A stretch of 20,132 nucleotides of DNA from Patescibacteria group bacterium UBA5187 (GCA_002413065.1 DHWH01000028.1:2207-22338); one strand, 5' to 3'; positions 5,897-12,950 are shown, numbered from the stretch's first letter. The notes: generated from the sequence alone by a model not told the origin. Program-made: numbers and translations.

Positions 5897-7651
5897 ATGT
5901 TGCTCCTCCTTATCTCATTTATCGCTGGAGTCCTGACAGTGCTTGCGCCCTGCATTCTGCCGCTTCTGCCGGTGATTGTCGGTGGCACGCTTTCGGATGG
6001 TGGCACCGCAGGATTCAATAAGAGGAAAGCTTTTACTATAATCCTCTCTCTTGGAGCATCAGTCATCGCTTTCACGCTCCTACTTAAAGCGAGTACGCTC
6101 TTCATTGATATCCCTGAGTATGTGTGGAAATGGATTTCAGGAGGCATTGTGATATTTCTAGGTCTCGTCACATTCTTCCCATCGCTGTGGGAAAGTAAGT
6201 TGCTTGCAAAACTCAGCGCTAAGTCCAATATCCTTCTTGGTAAGGGTGATCAAAAAAAGAATTTCTGGGGCGATGTTATCGTCGGTGCAGCACTCGGTCC
6301 TGTGTTCTCGACGTGTAGTCCGACATATTTCATCGTTCTGGCTACTGTTTTGCCTGTTAATTTCTTCCTTGGATTGACTTACTTGCTTACCTATACGATC
6401 GGCCTCTGCCTTTCACTTCTCATCGTATCTGTTGTTGGACAGAAGATCATGAACAAGCTCGGTGTTGTCGCTGATCCCAACGGCTGGTTCAAGAAAACGC
6501 TCGGAGTAGTATTCCTCATTGTTGGTATTGCTATTATCGGAGGATTAGATAAAAAGCTTCAACTAACCTTACTTGATGCTGGATTCTTTGATGTAACAAA
6601 AATCGAACAGACACTTTTGCAGAAAAATAATCCACCGCAAACTACACCAACACCTGACACTCCCGTAGAAAATACAACAATGAAAAAAGATTCAGGTTCA
6701 TATCCCACAATGGAACAGAAACAAGCTAAATATAAAAAGGTGCCGGAACTGAGCTCGATTGATGGATATGTAAATACGGACGGCAAACCAATTACGCTTG
6801 CAGAGCTCAAAGGGAAAGTAGTCCTTCTCGATATTTGGACCTATAGCTGTATCAACTGTCAGCGAACACTGCCGTATATAAATGACTGGTACGCCAAATA
6901 CAAAGATCAGGGACTTGTGGTAGTCGGACTTCACACTCCAGAATTCGCATTCGAGAGGATTCAGTCAAATGTCGAAAAAGCAGTGGAAAGATTTGGTATC
7001 AAATATCCAGTAGTCCTCGACAATGACTATTCGACATGGAATGCGCTCGGCAATCAATTCTGGCCGCGCAAGTATCTTGTTGATATTGATGGATATATTG
7101 TCTATGACCATATCGGTGAAGGAAACTATGAAGAAACCGAGAAGGCAATCCAAAGTGCCCTCAAAGAACGTGCGTCGCGCATGGGTATGGAGGATAAGGT
7201 TTCTACAAAAACAACGAAGCCAACAGATGTAGTGACTGTTGACACAAGCAAAGTAAAAAGCCCAGAAACGTATTTTGGATCATCGAGAAATCAATATCTG
7301 GCAAATGGTACTCCTGGTCGAGCTGGAGAGCAGACTCTCACGATTCCTTCAAGCATTTCTTTCAACAAATTATATCTTGGCGGTACGTGGAATATGACAT
7401 CAGAATATGCGGAGAGTAAAAGCGCAGGGAGTGTGATCTTTAATTATGAGGCGAAAAATGTCTACATCACCGCAGAATCAGCAGAGGGTGTCGAAGTAGA
7501 GATTTACAAGGATGATGTATTTGTAAAGAAAGTCTTGATCAAAGACGAGACACTCTACCCACTCATTCAAGATGCTGAATATGGAAAGCATACACTCCGC
7601 ATCGTAGTGCCAAAAGCTGGATTACAAGCATTCACCTTTACCTTCGGATAA
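5897..7651 (+). CDS. dipZ: DipZ: CcdA-type transmembrane electron carrier fused to TlpA-like thioredoxin
   Basis: 584 residues in three parts. Residues 1-216 form a CcdA/DsbD-beta-type six-helix membrane domain with its two redox cysteines in APCILPLLP (Cys19) and FSTCSPTY (Cys140). After a Thr/Pro linker (245-262), residues about 280-430 are a TlpA-like thioredoxin domain with CINC (318-321) and an FWPRKYL cis-proline. Residues about 455-584 are the beta-sandwich C-terminal domain typical of DipZ. The protein carries electrons from cytoplasmic thioredoxin across the membrane to extracytoplasmic disulfides. It lies between the Met-rich thioredoxin and the methionine sulfoxide reductases with 1- and 26-nt gaps, so its electrons likely serve envelope protein repair. 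Confidence 0.93.
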   Translation: MLLLLISFIAGVLTVLAPCILPLLPVIVGGTLSDGGTAGFNKRKAFTIILSLGASVIAFTLLLKASTLFIDIPEYVWKWISGGIVIFLGLVTFFPSLWESKLLAKLSAKSNILLGKGDQKKNFWGDVIVGAALGPVFSTCSPTYFIVLATVLPVNFFLGLTYLLTYTIGLCLSLLIVSVVGQKIMNKLGVVADPNGWFKKTLGVVFLIVGIAIIGGLDKKLQLTLLDAGFFDVTKIEQTLLQKNNPPQTTPTPDTPVENTTMKKDSGSYPTMEQKQAKYKKVPELSSIDGYVNTDGKPITLAELKGKVVLLDIWTYSCINCQRTLPYINDWYAKYKDQGLVVVGLHTPEFAFERIQSNVEKAVERFGIKYPVVLDNDYSTWNALGNQFWPRKYLVDIDGYIVYDHIGEGNYEETEKAIQSALKERASRMGMEDKVSTKTTKPTDVVTVDTSKVKSPETYFGSSRNQYLANGTPGRAGEQTLTIPSSISFNKLYLGGTWNMTSEYAESKSAGSVIFNYEAKNVYITAESAEGVEVEIYKDDVFVKKVLIKDETLYPLIQDAEYGKHTLRIVVPKAGLQAFTFTFG

Positions 7652-7677
7652 ATTATTAGTTAAATACTATAAAATAT

Positions 7678-8073
7678 ATGAATGACAACATGCCTAAAAA
7701 TGAAGAGGAATTCAAGAAGAAGCTAACTCCTGAGCAATATGATGTTTTGCGGCAGAAAGGTACAGAGGCACCTTTTTCAGGAAAATTAATTCATCCTGAC
7801 AAAGATGGTTTCTATAAATGCGCCGCTTGTGGCAACCCGCTCTTTAAAGCAGAAGCAAAGTTTGATTCGGGTACCGGCTGGCCGAGCTTTGACGAAGCGC
7901 TTCCTGGAGCTGTAAAGAATATTGATGACATCTCTCATGGAATGAAACGAACAGAGACAGTATGTGCAGTCTGTAATTCTCACCTTGGGCACGTATTTGA
8001 AGATGGTCCGACAAAAACGGGAAAAAGGTATTGCATGAACTCAGTATGTTTTGAAGACTTTAACGACAAATAG
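7678..8073 (+). CDS. msrB: Peptide-methionine (R)-S-oxide reductase MsrB, zinc form
   Basis: 131 residues, essentially one MsrB domain without signal or anchor, so cytoplasmic. Zinc ligands Cys48/Cys51 (CAAC) and Cys96/Cys99 (CAVC); KFDSGTGWPSF and SHLGHVFEDGP are diagnostic; catalytic Cys119 lies in RYCMNS, with Cys124 a possible resolving cysteine. It reduces methionine-R-sulfoxide in proteins using thioredoxin. The ATG at 7678 has no Shine-Dalgarno; a TACTAT box ends 8 bases before it, so an internal leaderless promoter is possible. The next gene, msrA, begins one base after its stop. Confidence 0.95.
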   Translation: MNDNMPKNEEEFKKKLTPEQYDVLRQKGTEAPFSGKLIHPDKDGFYKCAACGNPLFKAEAKFDSGTGWPSFDEALPGAVKNIDDISHGMKRTETVCAVCNSHLGHVFEDGPTKTGKRYCMNSVCFEDFNDK

Positions 8074-8074
8074 T

Positions 8075-8575
8075 ATGAATGAAAACATAAACAAAAAAAT
8101 TGTGCTGGCAGGAGGATGTTTCTGGGGACTTGAGGATCTGATCAGAACTCAGCTTGGCGTTATTGCTACCGAGGTTGGCTATACCGGTGGGACCAATGAG
8201 AATCCAACCTACGATAATCATCCAGGCCACGCCGAAGCTGTAGAGATTGAATATGATTCCACAAAGACATCGTATAAAAATCTTCTCGACTTCTTCTTTC
8301 AAATTCACAATCCTACAACGCTCAATCAGCAAGGTGGCGATCGAGGCACATCCTATCGTTCTGCTATTTTCTATGGAAACGAAGAAGAGAAAAAAGAAGG
8401 AGGAAACTTTATCGACATCGTGAACAAATCAAAACGCTGGAAGGATCCTGTTGTTACGACTTTGGAACCGCTCAGCACTTTTTACAAGGCTGAAAGCTAT
8501 CACCAGGACTATCTTCAGAAGAATGTAGGCGGTTACACCTGCCATGCAATATATTTTGATAGTTATATAAAATAA
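8075..8575 (+). CDS. msrA: Peptide-methionine (S)-S-oxide reductase MsrA
   Basis: 166 residues, cytoplasmic, full length for the family. Catalytic motif GCFWG with Cys15; EVGYTGG, YDNHPGHAEAVEIEYD and LDFFFQIHNPTTLNQQGGDRGTSYRS are canonical. Cys156 in VGGYTCH is a candidate resolving cysteine. It repairs the S-epimer of methionine sulfoxide in free or protein-bound form, complementing the MsrBs that act on the R-epimer. The ATG at 8075, one base after the msrB stop, gives MNENINKK; a longer frame reaching back to 8051 inside msrB is not needed. The gap to the next gene is four bases. Confidence 0.96.
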   Translation: MNENINKKIVLAGGCFWGLEDLIRTQLGVIATEVGYTGGTNENPTYDNHPGHAEAVEIEYDSTKTSYKNLLDFFFQIHNPTTLNQQGGDRGTSYRSAIFYGNEEEKKEGGNFIDIVNKSKRWKDPVVTTLEPLSTFYKAESYHQDYLQKNVGGYTCHAIYFDSYIK

Positions 8576-8579
8576 CAAT

Positions 8580-9113
8580 ATGCATAATTTTAAACACCTA
8601 TCTACAAAAACAATTCCCATTATCTTGGCACTGCTTTTGCTTGTACTAGGTGTTGCATATTACAAACAAGTCTCTTCTCTCCCGACACAAAGCATGTCCG
8701 AAAATGCCGTAATTAACGACTTGAGTAAAGACCCAGATAAGGACCATTGGAAAGAGATTCTCACTCCAGAGCAGTACCATGTCTTAAGAGAAGCAGGAAC
8801 TGAAGTCCCATTTACTGGCGCACTCAATCACGAGAAGCGCAAAGGAACGTACTATAGCGTTGGCTGTGACAAGCCACTTTTTAGATCAGAACAGAAGTAC
8901 GACTCAGGTACTGGTTGGCCAAGTTTCTATGCGCCCATATCTGATGATGCACTCGTACTTCGCAAAGAGACAGGATTGCTCGATGACCGCATTGAGGTTC
9001 TTGATACGTGTGGTTCACATCTCGGCCATGTATTCGATGATGGTCCACAGCCTACCGGCAAGAGGTTCTGTATGAACTCTGTAGCATTGTATTTTGTTCC
9101 GGACGAAAAGTAG
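8580..9113 (+). CDS. msrB: Membrane-anchored MsrB paralogue lacking the full zinc site
   Basis: 177 residues. A single transmembrane helix (11-27) anchors an MsrB domain (about 55-174) outside the cytoplasm. Core motifs EQKYDSGTGWPSFY, CGSHLGHVFDDGP and catalytic Cys164 in RFCMNS are intact. Of the four zinc cysteines of classical MsrB only Cys96 (YSVGC) and Cys144 (LDTC) remain; the partners are Ser93 and Leu141. Zinc-free MsrBs are known, so the enzyme should be active, with one of the remaining cysteines possibly acting as resolving residue. It is the likely terminal acceptor of DipZ/thioredoxin electrons. Last gene of the cluster; its stop abuts the stop of the convergent gene. Confidence 0.93.
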   Translation: MHNFKHLSTKTIPIILALLLLVLGVAYYKQVSSLPTQSMSENAVINDLSKDPDKDHWKEILTPEQYHVLREAGTEVPFTGALNHEKRKGTYYSVGCDKPLFRSEQKYDSGTGWPSFYAPISDDALVLRKETGLLDDRIEVLDTCGSHLGHVFDDGPQPTGKRFCMNSVALYFVPDEK

Positions 9114-9302
9114 TTATTTTACTGGAGCAGCATCAAATCGTACTTTGTTTTCAGTCATCCACTTTTGTTCATCTCCCTCTTTAGCGTTTTTCATCACATC
9201 AGCGTGAGCTTCCATATAGTGAGGCATGAGCGCTTTCATCCAGGCTTCAAATGTTTCGCCCTCGGCTGTTACCTCGCATAGATCGCATTTAAGTGTTTTC
9301 AT
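9114..9302 (-). CDS. Small zinc-finger-like protein (DUF1059-like)
   Basis: 62 residues, MKTLKCDLCEVTAEGETFEAWMKALMPHYMEAHADVM... A CxxC (Cys6, Cys9) and a pair of histidines (His28, His33) give a C2H2-type zinc-finger pattern; the spacing recalls DUF1059 and similar short proteins found next to envelope or stress genes. No function is known. An extended -10 (TGATACAAT on the minus strand, 9309-9317) sits six bases before the ATG, so transcription is probably leaderless. The stop codon directly abuts the stop of the anchored MsrB with no terminator between them. Confidence 0.75.
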   Translation of the reverse strand: MKTLKCDLCEVTAEGETFEAWMKALMPHYMEAHADVMKNAKEGDEQKWMTENKVRFDAAPVK

Positions 9303-9324
9303 GTGACTATTGTATCATAAATTA

Positions 9325-9657
9325 TTAAACCTTTTTCTTTTTTGGTTTTGGAAGTGGTAGATTTTCTGCGGTGATATGAATCAGTTCAGTCAGCCATTCT
9401 CGATCCTCGATCTTATCTTCATTGATCACCATAGATACCTTTGCCCCCTCATATGCATGGCCTTCTTTGTACGAGTCTCCCACAAATACTTTTCCTTGCT
9501 CAGTGATTTTTACATACAGCGTGTCATCACATACAAGAGCGACCACTTTTCCATCGCAGTAAAGCGCGTATTCGCCGAACATCTTGCGGACGGAGACCTC
9601 ACCCGCGTTGGTGACCTGGTCCAATATGTAATCTACGGTAGATTGTTTCGATGCCAT
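9325..9657 (-). CDS. TfoX/Sxy N-terminal domain protein
   Basis: 110 residues, covering only the TfoX N-terminal domain: VDYILDQVTNAGEVSVRKMFGEYALYCDGKVVALVCDDTLYVKIT, with the diagnostic (K/R)KMFGxxxxYxxGxxxAxxxxxxLYxK pattern. In gamma-proteobacteria Sxy/TfoX activates competence with CRP, but stand-alone N-domain proteins are widespread and uncharacterised, so no competence role is claimed. The C-terminus is a lysine-rich tail PKPKKKKV. Adjacent genes on the same strand are 22 and 13 nt away. Confidence 0.9.
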   Translation of the reverse strand: MASKQSTVDYILDQVTNAGEVSVRKMFGEYALYCDGKVVALVCDDTLYVKITEQGKVFVGDSYKEGHAYEGAKVSMVINEDKIEDREWLTELIHITAENLPLPKPKKKKV

Positions 9658-9670
9658 GGCGAATAGTAAT

Positions 9671-9973
9671 TTATTTCTTGCGGGGTCCCCACTGCCAGTG
9701 AGGTTTTTCTCCTTTCTTGTAACAGATAAAAATAAGAATGGCGGTCAGTAAAATAATTGGCAGTGCAAATACTAAGAAATTACTTCCCGAGTCAGGATTT
9801 CCAGGTATATCTTTTTCTCTTGAGACTACAAGAGTAACAAGGATGGCAACATACACAAGAAGAACGCACCATCCTTGCCACTTCACTGGTACCCAGCCCC
9901 AGCCATAAAGTTTGGCTTTAAACCAATAGCCTTGAGGATTATCTTTCAAATAGTTTATGTATTCTTTGATCAT
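9671..9973 (-). CDS. Two-helix membrane protein, unknown function
   Basis: 100 residues. An N-terminal Trp-rich block NPQGYWFKAKLYGWGWVPVKWQGW precedes transmembrane helix 1 (about 36-50); helix 2 is about 67-84, followed by the basic, Trp-containing end CYKKGEKPHWQWGPRKK. I have seen this 'YWFKxKLYGWGWxPxxWQGW' arrangement in uncharacterised proteins of Parcubacteria-type genomes (from memory). Its ATG overlaps the stop of the upstream MORN-like gene by 4 bases (ATGA), so the two are co-translated. Confidence 0.75.
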   Translation of the reverse strand: MIKEYINYLKDNPQGYWFKAKLYGWGWVPVKWQGWCVLLVYVAILVTLVVSREKDIPGNPDSGSNFLVFALPIILLTAILIFICYKKGEKPHWQWGPRKK

Positions 9974-10212
9974 ATTTTCTTAGTCGTCACTTTATATGCC
10001 TTGCCATCTTTGTAAGTGGTCCAGTCTCCAGTTGGCTGGCCTTTTTCAAAGTGGCCAGAACGCTTGAGCTTGCCGTCATTTCGATACCATTCCCAGTATC
10101 CATGTGGGTGGTCGTCTTTCATTTTGCCTTTTGACCAGATCACTCCATTGGCATGATATTTGATCAAATAGCCATCTTTCGTCTCTGACTTTTTTGTGGG
10201 GGTTTTTGGCAT
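9970..10212 (-). CDS. MORN/YwqK-like repeat protein
   Basis: 80 residues with about three short beta-hairpin repeats: DGYLIKYHANGVIWSKGKM, HGYWEWYRNDGKLKRSGHF and TGDWTTYKDGKAYKVT, each with the G-x-W/Y-x-x-Y-x-x-(N/D)-G pattern of MORN and YwqK-type repeats. A lysine-rich N-terminus precedes them. Such proteins bind partners or membranes; the specific function is unknown. An extended -10 TGCTAAAAT (minus strand, 10221-10229) lies 8 bases before the ATG. Overlaps the following membrane-protein gene by four bases. Confidence 0.75.
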   Translation of the reverse strand: MPKTPTKKSETKDGYLIKYHANGVIWSKGKMKDDHPHGYWEWYRNDGKLKRSGHFEKGQPTGDWTTYKDGKAYKVTTKKI

Positions 10213-10259
10213 GTATTTCTATTTTAGCAAGAAAGACTGAAAAATGATAAAATGAAATT
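10213..10259. promoter_or_regulatory. Compact divergent promoter pair with two extended -10 boxes
   Basis: Only 47 bases separate the leftward MORN-like gene and the rightward hydrolase. The minus strand carries TGCTAAAAT 8 nt from its ATG; the plus strand carries TGATAAAAT (10245-10253) 6 nt from its ATG. Transcription start sites would coincide with the start codons, so both mRNAs should be leaderless. Confidence 0.6.
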
Positions 10260-10892
10260 ATGAAAATTACTAAATTAGGCCATTGTTGTCTCCTTATAGA
10301 AACCAAAGGCAAAAGGATACTTACTGATCCTGGTAGTTATACTATCGAGGCTCATTCAAAGATTGAGAACATTGATTACATTCTTTTTACGCACGAACAC
10401 CAGGACCACTACCATATTGAATCCCTCACAGTAATTTTGGAGAAAAATCCTCAAGCCGTTATTTATTCAAACAATTCAGTAAGTAAACTTTTAGATAAAG
10501 AAGGGATAAAGCATACACAAATCAATCATAGTGATACAGTACTGCTCAGTGAAATTTCTGTTACAGGTATTGGAGAAAAGCACGCTCAAATGCACCGCAC
10601 CATCCCTTTGTCTTCGAACCTTGGTTACTTTATAGACGGAAGGCTCTGGTATCCTGGTGATGCTTTTACAAACCCAGAACGTTCTGTAGAAATTCTAGCG
10701 CTTCCAGTTTCAGGTCCTTGGATGAAATTAAGTGAGGCAATCGATTACGCACTACTTCTCAAGCCAAAGAAAGTATTCCCAGTACATGACGGTACACGAT
10801 TCGGATCTGCTCATGTTCTTCCGGCCATGGTACTATCTCCTGAAGGGATAGAGTTTGTGGTGATGATTGAAGGAGACTCTAAGGAATTCTAA
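10260..10892 (+). CDS. UlaG-like metallo-beta-lactamase-fold hydrolase
   Basis: 210 residues. The dinuclear metal site is visible: THEHQDH (His45, His47, Asp49, His50), DPG at 23-25, a later His in GEKHAQMHR near 108, Asp in YPGDAF near 134 and VHDG near 176. The short length and the LGHCCLLIETKGKRILTDPGSY start are typical of the UlaG/YtnP-like MBL branch (metal-dependent hydrolases including L-ascorbate-6-P lactonase). The substrate here cannot be told. It is followed after four bases by the DpnI homologue and probably co-transcribed with it, which may be a chance operon or point to nucleic-acid-related use. Confidence 0.9.
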   Translation: MKITKLGHCCLLIETKGKRILTDPGSYTIEAHSKIENIDYILFTHEHQDHYHIESLTVILEKNPQAVIYSNNSVSKLLDKEGIKHTQINHSDTVLLSEISVTGIGEKHAQMHRTIPLSSNLGYFIDGRLWYPGDAFTNPERSVEILALPVSGPWMKLSEAIDYALLLKPKKVFPVHDGTRFGSAHVLPAMVLSPEGIEFVVMIEGDSKEF

Positions 10893-10896
10893 TTTT

Positions 10897-11661
10897 ATGA
10901 AGCTTTCTTTAGATTTAGAACTAGCAAAATCATATACAAGCACGAGCCAGAAAGCCCGAGTACTCACAGAAGGTTGGGTTATGAATGAAGTCTATTGCCC
11001 TAGTTGTGGTGGTCCAGTAGATAACTATGACAACAACAAGCCTGTTGCAGATTTCTATTGTAAAAAGTGTATTGAGGACTTTGAATTAAAATCAAAAAAT
11101 GGAAAGATTGGAAAAAAGGTATCTGCTGGTGCATACAGCCAGATGATTAAGCGTATTAGCTCGCCTGAGAAACCAAACTTTTTCTTTATGGGATATCTGG
11201 ACACTTTAAACGTCAATGATTTCTTCGTAGTGCCAAAGCACTTCTTTGTTTCGGAAATGATAGAAGAAAGAAAGCCACTTGCCGAAACTGCTCGAAGGGC
11301 TGGTTGGGTTGGGTCTAACATTCTTTTTTCAAAGATACCTAAAGCAGGTCAGATTTTTTATATTGAAGACGGTAAGGAAATAGCAAAAGAAAATGTTCTC
11401 GAAAAATGGCAGAAGACTATATTCCTAAAGAAGGTAAAGAAAGCTGATGCTAAGGGTTGGATCCTAGACATTATGAATTGCATCGATGCTCTCAATAAAA
11501 AAGAGTTTACCCTTGCTGACGTGTACTCATTTGAGAATGATTTAAAGGTAATACATCCGGAAAACAAAAATATTAAGCCGAAGATACGACAGCAACTACA
11601 ATTTTTACGAGACAAGGGCTATCTCGAATTCGTAGGTGAAGGTGTCTACAAACTCAAATAG
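10897..11661 (+). CDS. dpnI: DpnI-type methyl-directed restriction endonuclease
   Basis: 254 residues, the same length as Streptococcus DpnI and collinear with it throughout. The zinc cluster is Cys34/Cys37 (YCPSCGG) and Cys55/Cys58 (YCKKC). The PD-(D/E)xK site is Asp52 (VADFYC), Glu63 and Lys65 (FELKSK), matching DpnI Asp53, Glu64, Lys66. The Trp in TARRAGWVG (137) corresponds to DpnI Trp138. The C-terminal winged helix (about 183-254: FTLADVYSFENDLKVIHPENKNIKPKIRQQLQFLRDKGYLEF) is the second methyl-adenine reader. DpnI cleaves G(m6A)TC only when adenine-methylated, so the host should lack Dam-type methylation. The ATG at 10897 is chosen because it aligns with the DpnI start. Confidence 0.96.
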   Translation: MKLSLDLELAKSYTSTSQKARVLTEGWVMNEVYCPSCGGPVDNYDNNKPVADFYCKKCIEDFELKSKNGKIGKKVSAGAYSQMIKRISSPEKPNFFFMGYLDTLNVNDFFVVPKHFFVSEMIEERKPLAETARRAGWVGSNILFSKIPKAGQIFYIEDGKEIAKENVLEKWQKTIFLKKVKKADAKGWILDIMNCIDALNKKEFTLADVYSFENDLKVIHPENKNIKPKIRQQLQFLRDKGYLEFVGEGVYKLK

Positions 11662-11696
11662 TTGACTTCTTTCTGTATTCGATCAACGATCAGGAT

Positions 11697-11900
11697 ATGG
11701 ATGAGAAAAGTATAAAATTTCCAAAACATGCATGCCAATCTTGTGGCAGTGAACGCAAGCTGGTAGAAACAATTATAGATGATGAATTCTTCTGGAGCGA
11801 GGAGGATCAAATATACCAGCCGAACAAATTCACTGATATGTTTGAACATACCGGCAAGCAACGTTGCGCACAATGTGGAGAAGATTGGTCAGGGCTTTAG
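11697..11900 (+). CDS. Small zinc-ribbon-like protein
   Basis: 67 residues with two CxxC knuckles, ACQSCGS (Cys13, Cys16) and RCAQCGE (Cys57, Cys60), spaced 40 residues apart by an acidic, aromatic segment DDEFFWSEEDQIYQPNKFTDMFEHTGKQ. This is a zinc-ribbon arrangement; function unknown. It begins 35 bases after the DpnI gene and an AGGA sequence sits just before the ATG, one of few Shine-Dalgarno-like sites in the window. It may be part of the DpnI transcript. Confidence 0.65.
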   Translation: MDEKSIKFPKHACQSCGSERKLVETIIDDEFFWSEEDQIYQPNKFTDMFEHTGKQRCAQCGEDWSGL

Positions 11901-11911
11901 GTGTCTATCAA

Positions 11912-11966
11912 GTAAATTTACCAAAATACACAGTACACTATGCGAAAAACTCCTTTTCTGCATAGT
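11912..11966. other. Palindrome and hairpin after the DpnI/zinc-ribbon unit
   Basis: A 10-bp palindrome GTAAATTTAC (11912-11921) is followed by a long hairpin: ACTATGC (11937-11943) with GCATAGT (11960-11966), extended inside by GAAAA/TTTTC across one bulged T. No U run follows, so it is not a standard terminator; it may still stop or stabilise the upstream mRNA. Confidence 0.4.
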
Positions 11967-11990
11967 ACAGCGTGATGAATATGCAAAAAA

Positions 11991-12047
11991 GGTAATTTTG
12001 TCCAGTAAAACATGTGTATTGGACAAAATCGGTACTTTTTGTCCACT
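11991..12047. repeat. Three-copy repeat element, direct-inverted-direct
   Basis: TTTTGTCCA occurs directly at 11996-12004, inverted (TGGACAAAA) at 12020-12028 and directly again at 12037-12045. The outer copies share flanks (GGTAATTTTGTCCAGT and GGTACTTTTTGTCCACT). The middle copy can pair with either neighbour, giving two mutually exclusive stems of 9-10 bp. Read leftward, the left stem is followed by TTACCTTTTTT, so it may act as the terminator of the exonuclease gene. Confidence 0.6.
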
Positions 12048-12065
12048 GGGGTATCTTATTCAAGC

Positions 12066-12578
12066 CTACTTTGGCCTATCGCCACTTAACAATCTTTCGA
12101 AGGCTTCGAGGTTGCCCATGGCATCATGAACGGGATGATGGTCGTGCTTTGTAATGCGAAGTCTTTTCCAAGATGATGCATCTTTAAAGTCTCCAACTAA
12201 ACCAGCGTAAAAGTCGCCGATCCTTCGAGCGGAATATCCAAATGGATTTTTACCAATGGTCCGATGAAAGCTATCATTGATCCACTGCCAATCAAAAGCT
12301 GGATTGTCACTGACAAACTTAGGGCGTTCTTCACCACACACTTCCTGGAGCCATGCATCGAATTTCTCAAATACTTCTTTTTCATCAAAGACTACACCTG
12401 TCGCCACCTTGAACTCAGGATTTTCTGGATCAGGCTTTCTTTCAACCAATACTCCATGAAAGGTAGCCTTTGAGGGATATGCGACTGCGCCAAATTCAGT
12501 AAGTTTTCCCATACTCGGACACTTACCGTTAGCCTCACAGTCTACGAAGATTAAGTTCTTCAGATTATTTGTATCCAT
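12066..12578 (-). CDS. DEDDh-type 3'-5' exonuclease
   Basis: 170 residues, single RNase T/DnaQ-like domain. Exo I: LIFVDCEANGK (Asp13, Glu15). Exo II: VSDNPAFDWQWI (Asp91 or Asp96). Exo III: HHPVHDAMGN (His147 with Asp152, the HxxxxD signature). The family trims 3' ends of RNA or DNA; short stand-alone members include RNase T, oligoribonuclease and defence-associated nucleases, and the sequence alone does not separate them. A TAAAAT box lies six bases before the ATG, so leaderless expression is likely. It sits between the DpnI unit and the ABC-3C genes. Confidence 0.88.
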   Translation of the reverse strand: MDTNNLKNLIFVDCEANGKCPSMGKLTEFGAVAYPSKATFHGVLVERKPDPENPEFKVATGVVFDEKEVFEKFDAWLQEVCGEERPKFVSDNPAFDWQWINDSFHRTIGKNPFGYSARRIGDFYAGLVGDFKDASSWKRLRITKHDHHPVHDAMGNLEAFERLLSGDRPK

Positions 12579-12582
12579 GTCA

Positions 12583-12610
12583 TTATTTTAACTCCGAAGT
12601 ATTAAAATAA
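12583..12610. promoter_or_regulatory. Symmetric divergent -10 region
   Basis: A perfect 9-bp inverted repeat TTATTTTAA / TTAAAATAA (12583-12591, 12602-12610) places a TAAAAT box on each strand. The leftward box (12585-12590) is six bases from the exonuclease ATG. The symmetry could be an operator or just two mirrored -10 boxes. Confidence 0.45.
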
Positions 12611-12613
12611 GAA

Positions 12614-12649
12614 CTGGACTTCTTCTGACCTTCTAGGTATGTTCGTGAA
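12614..12649 (+). promoter_or_regulatory. Repeated promoter-like element, copy 1
   Basis: CTGGACTTCTTCTGACCTTC continues into TAGGTATGTTCGTG. A near-identical copy lies at 15905-15940. Both fit TGGACT, 17 bases, TATGTT, i.e. a -35/-10 pair whose start site would fall on the following start codon (ATG 12651). Conservation extends through the spacer, which plain promoters do not need. Confidence 0.5.
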
Positions 12650-12650
12650 T

Positions 12651-12869
12651 ATGACTGATTTTAAAAAACCAATCTGCGATAAGTGTGGAAGTGACAAGGT
12701 GATTCAGGTCGAATATCAATTTGATCACTCCGAACACTATGATGGAATAAGTGAGACCGTTTGCTTATCGTGTGGCATTCGCATAGGCAGATGGTCTGGC
12801 AAAGAACTCGGGGTTGGTGAGCACGAAAAGAGGTGCGGAAAATCTCAAGGCGTCTCTAATCTAGAGTAA
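12651..12869 (+). CDS. Small zinc-ribbon protein
   Basis: 72 residues from the ATG at 12651 (an upstream in-frame ATG at 12639 lies inside the putative -10 box and is less likely). Two zinc knuckles: ICDKCGSDK and VCLSCGIRIGRWSG, about 29 residues apart, then a short His/Cys-containing tail GEHEKRCGKSQG. It resembles stand-alone zinc ribbons; no function is known. It is transcribed from the repeated promoter-like element and sits directly before the ABC-3C genes. Confidence 0.65.
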   Translation: MTDFKKPICDKCGSDKVIQVEYQFDHSEHYDGISETVCLSCGIRIGRWSGKELGVGEHEKRCGKSQGVSNLE

Positions 12870-12936
12870 GAAGTTGACGAGATTCTAGAAGTTTCTTTGA
12901 AAGTTTTACCCTCTTAATTAAAAGCAGAAAATGAAC

Positions 12937-12942
12937 TATAAT
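12937..12942 (+). promoter_or_regulatory. Consensus -10 for the ABC-3C operon
   Basis: TATAAT lies 8 bases before the ATG at 12951, predicting a start site at or next to the start codon. No clear -35 box is present 17 bases upstream. The 81-bp gap before the SMEK gene also contains a TTCTAGAA palindrome. Confidence 0.5.
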
Positions 12943-12950
12943 TAGTATCT

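Noticed and set aside
8051..8074. Longer MsrA start inside msrB
   Set aside because: The extra residues are just the msrB 3' end in another frame; ATG 8075, one base after the msrB stop, gives the family-typical N-terminus.
9325..9657. Competence activator role for the TfoX-domain protein
   Set aside because: Only the N-terminal domain is present and no competence genes are in the window; function left open.
10867..10896. Longer start for the DpnI homologue inside the hydrolase gene
   Set aside because: The ATG at 10897 aligns with the DpnI N-terminus and gives exactly 254 residues.
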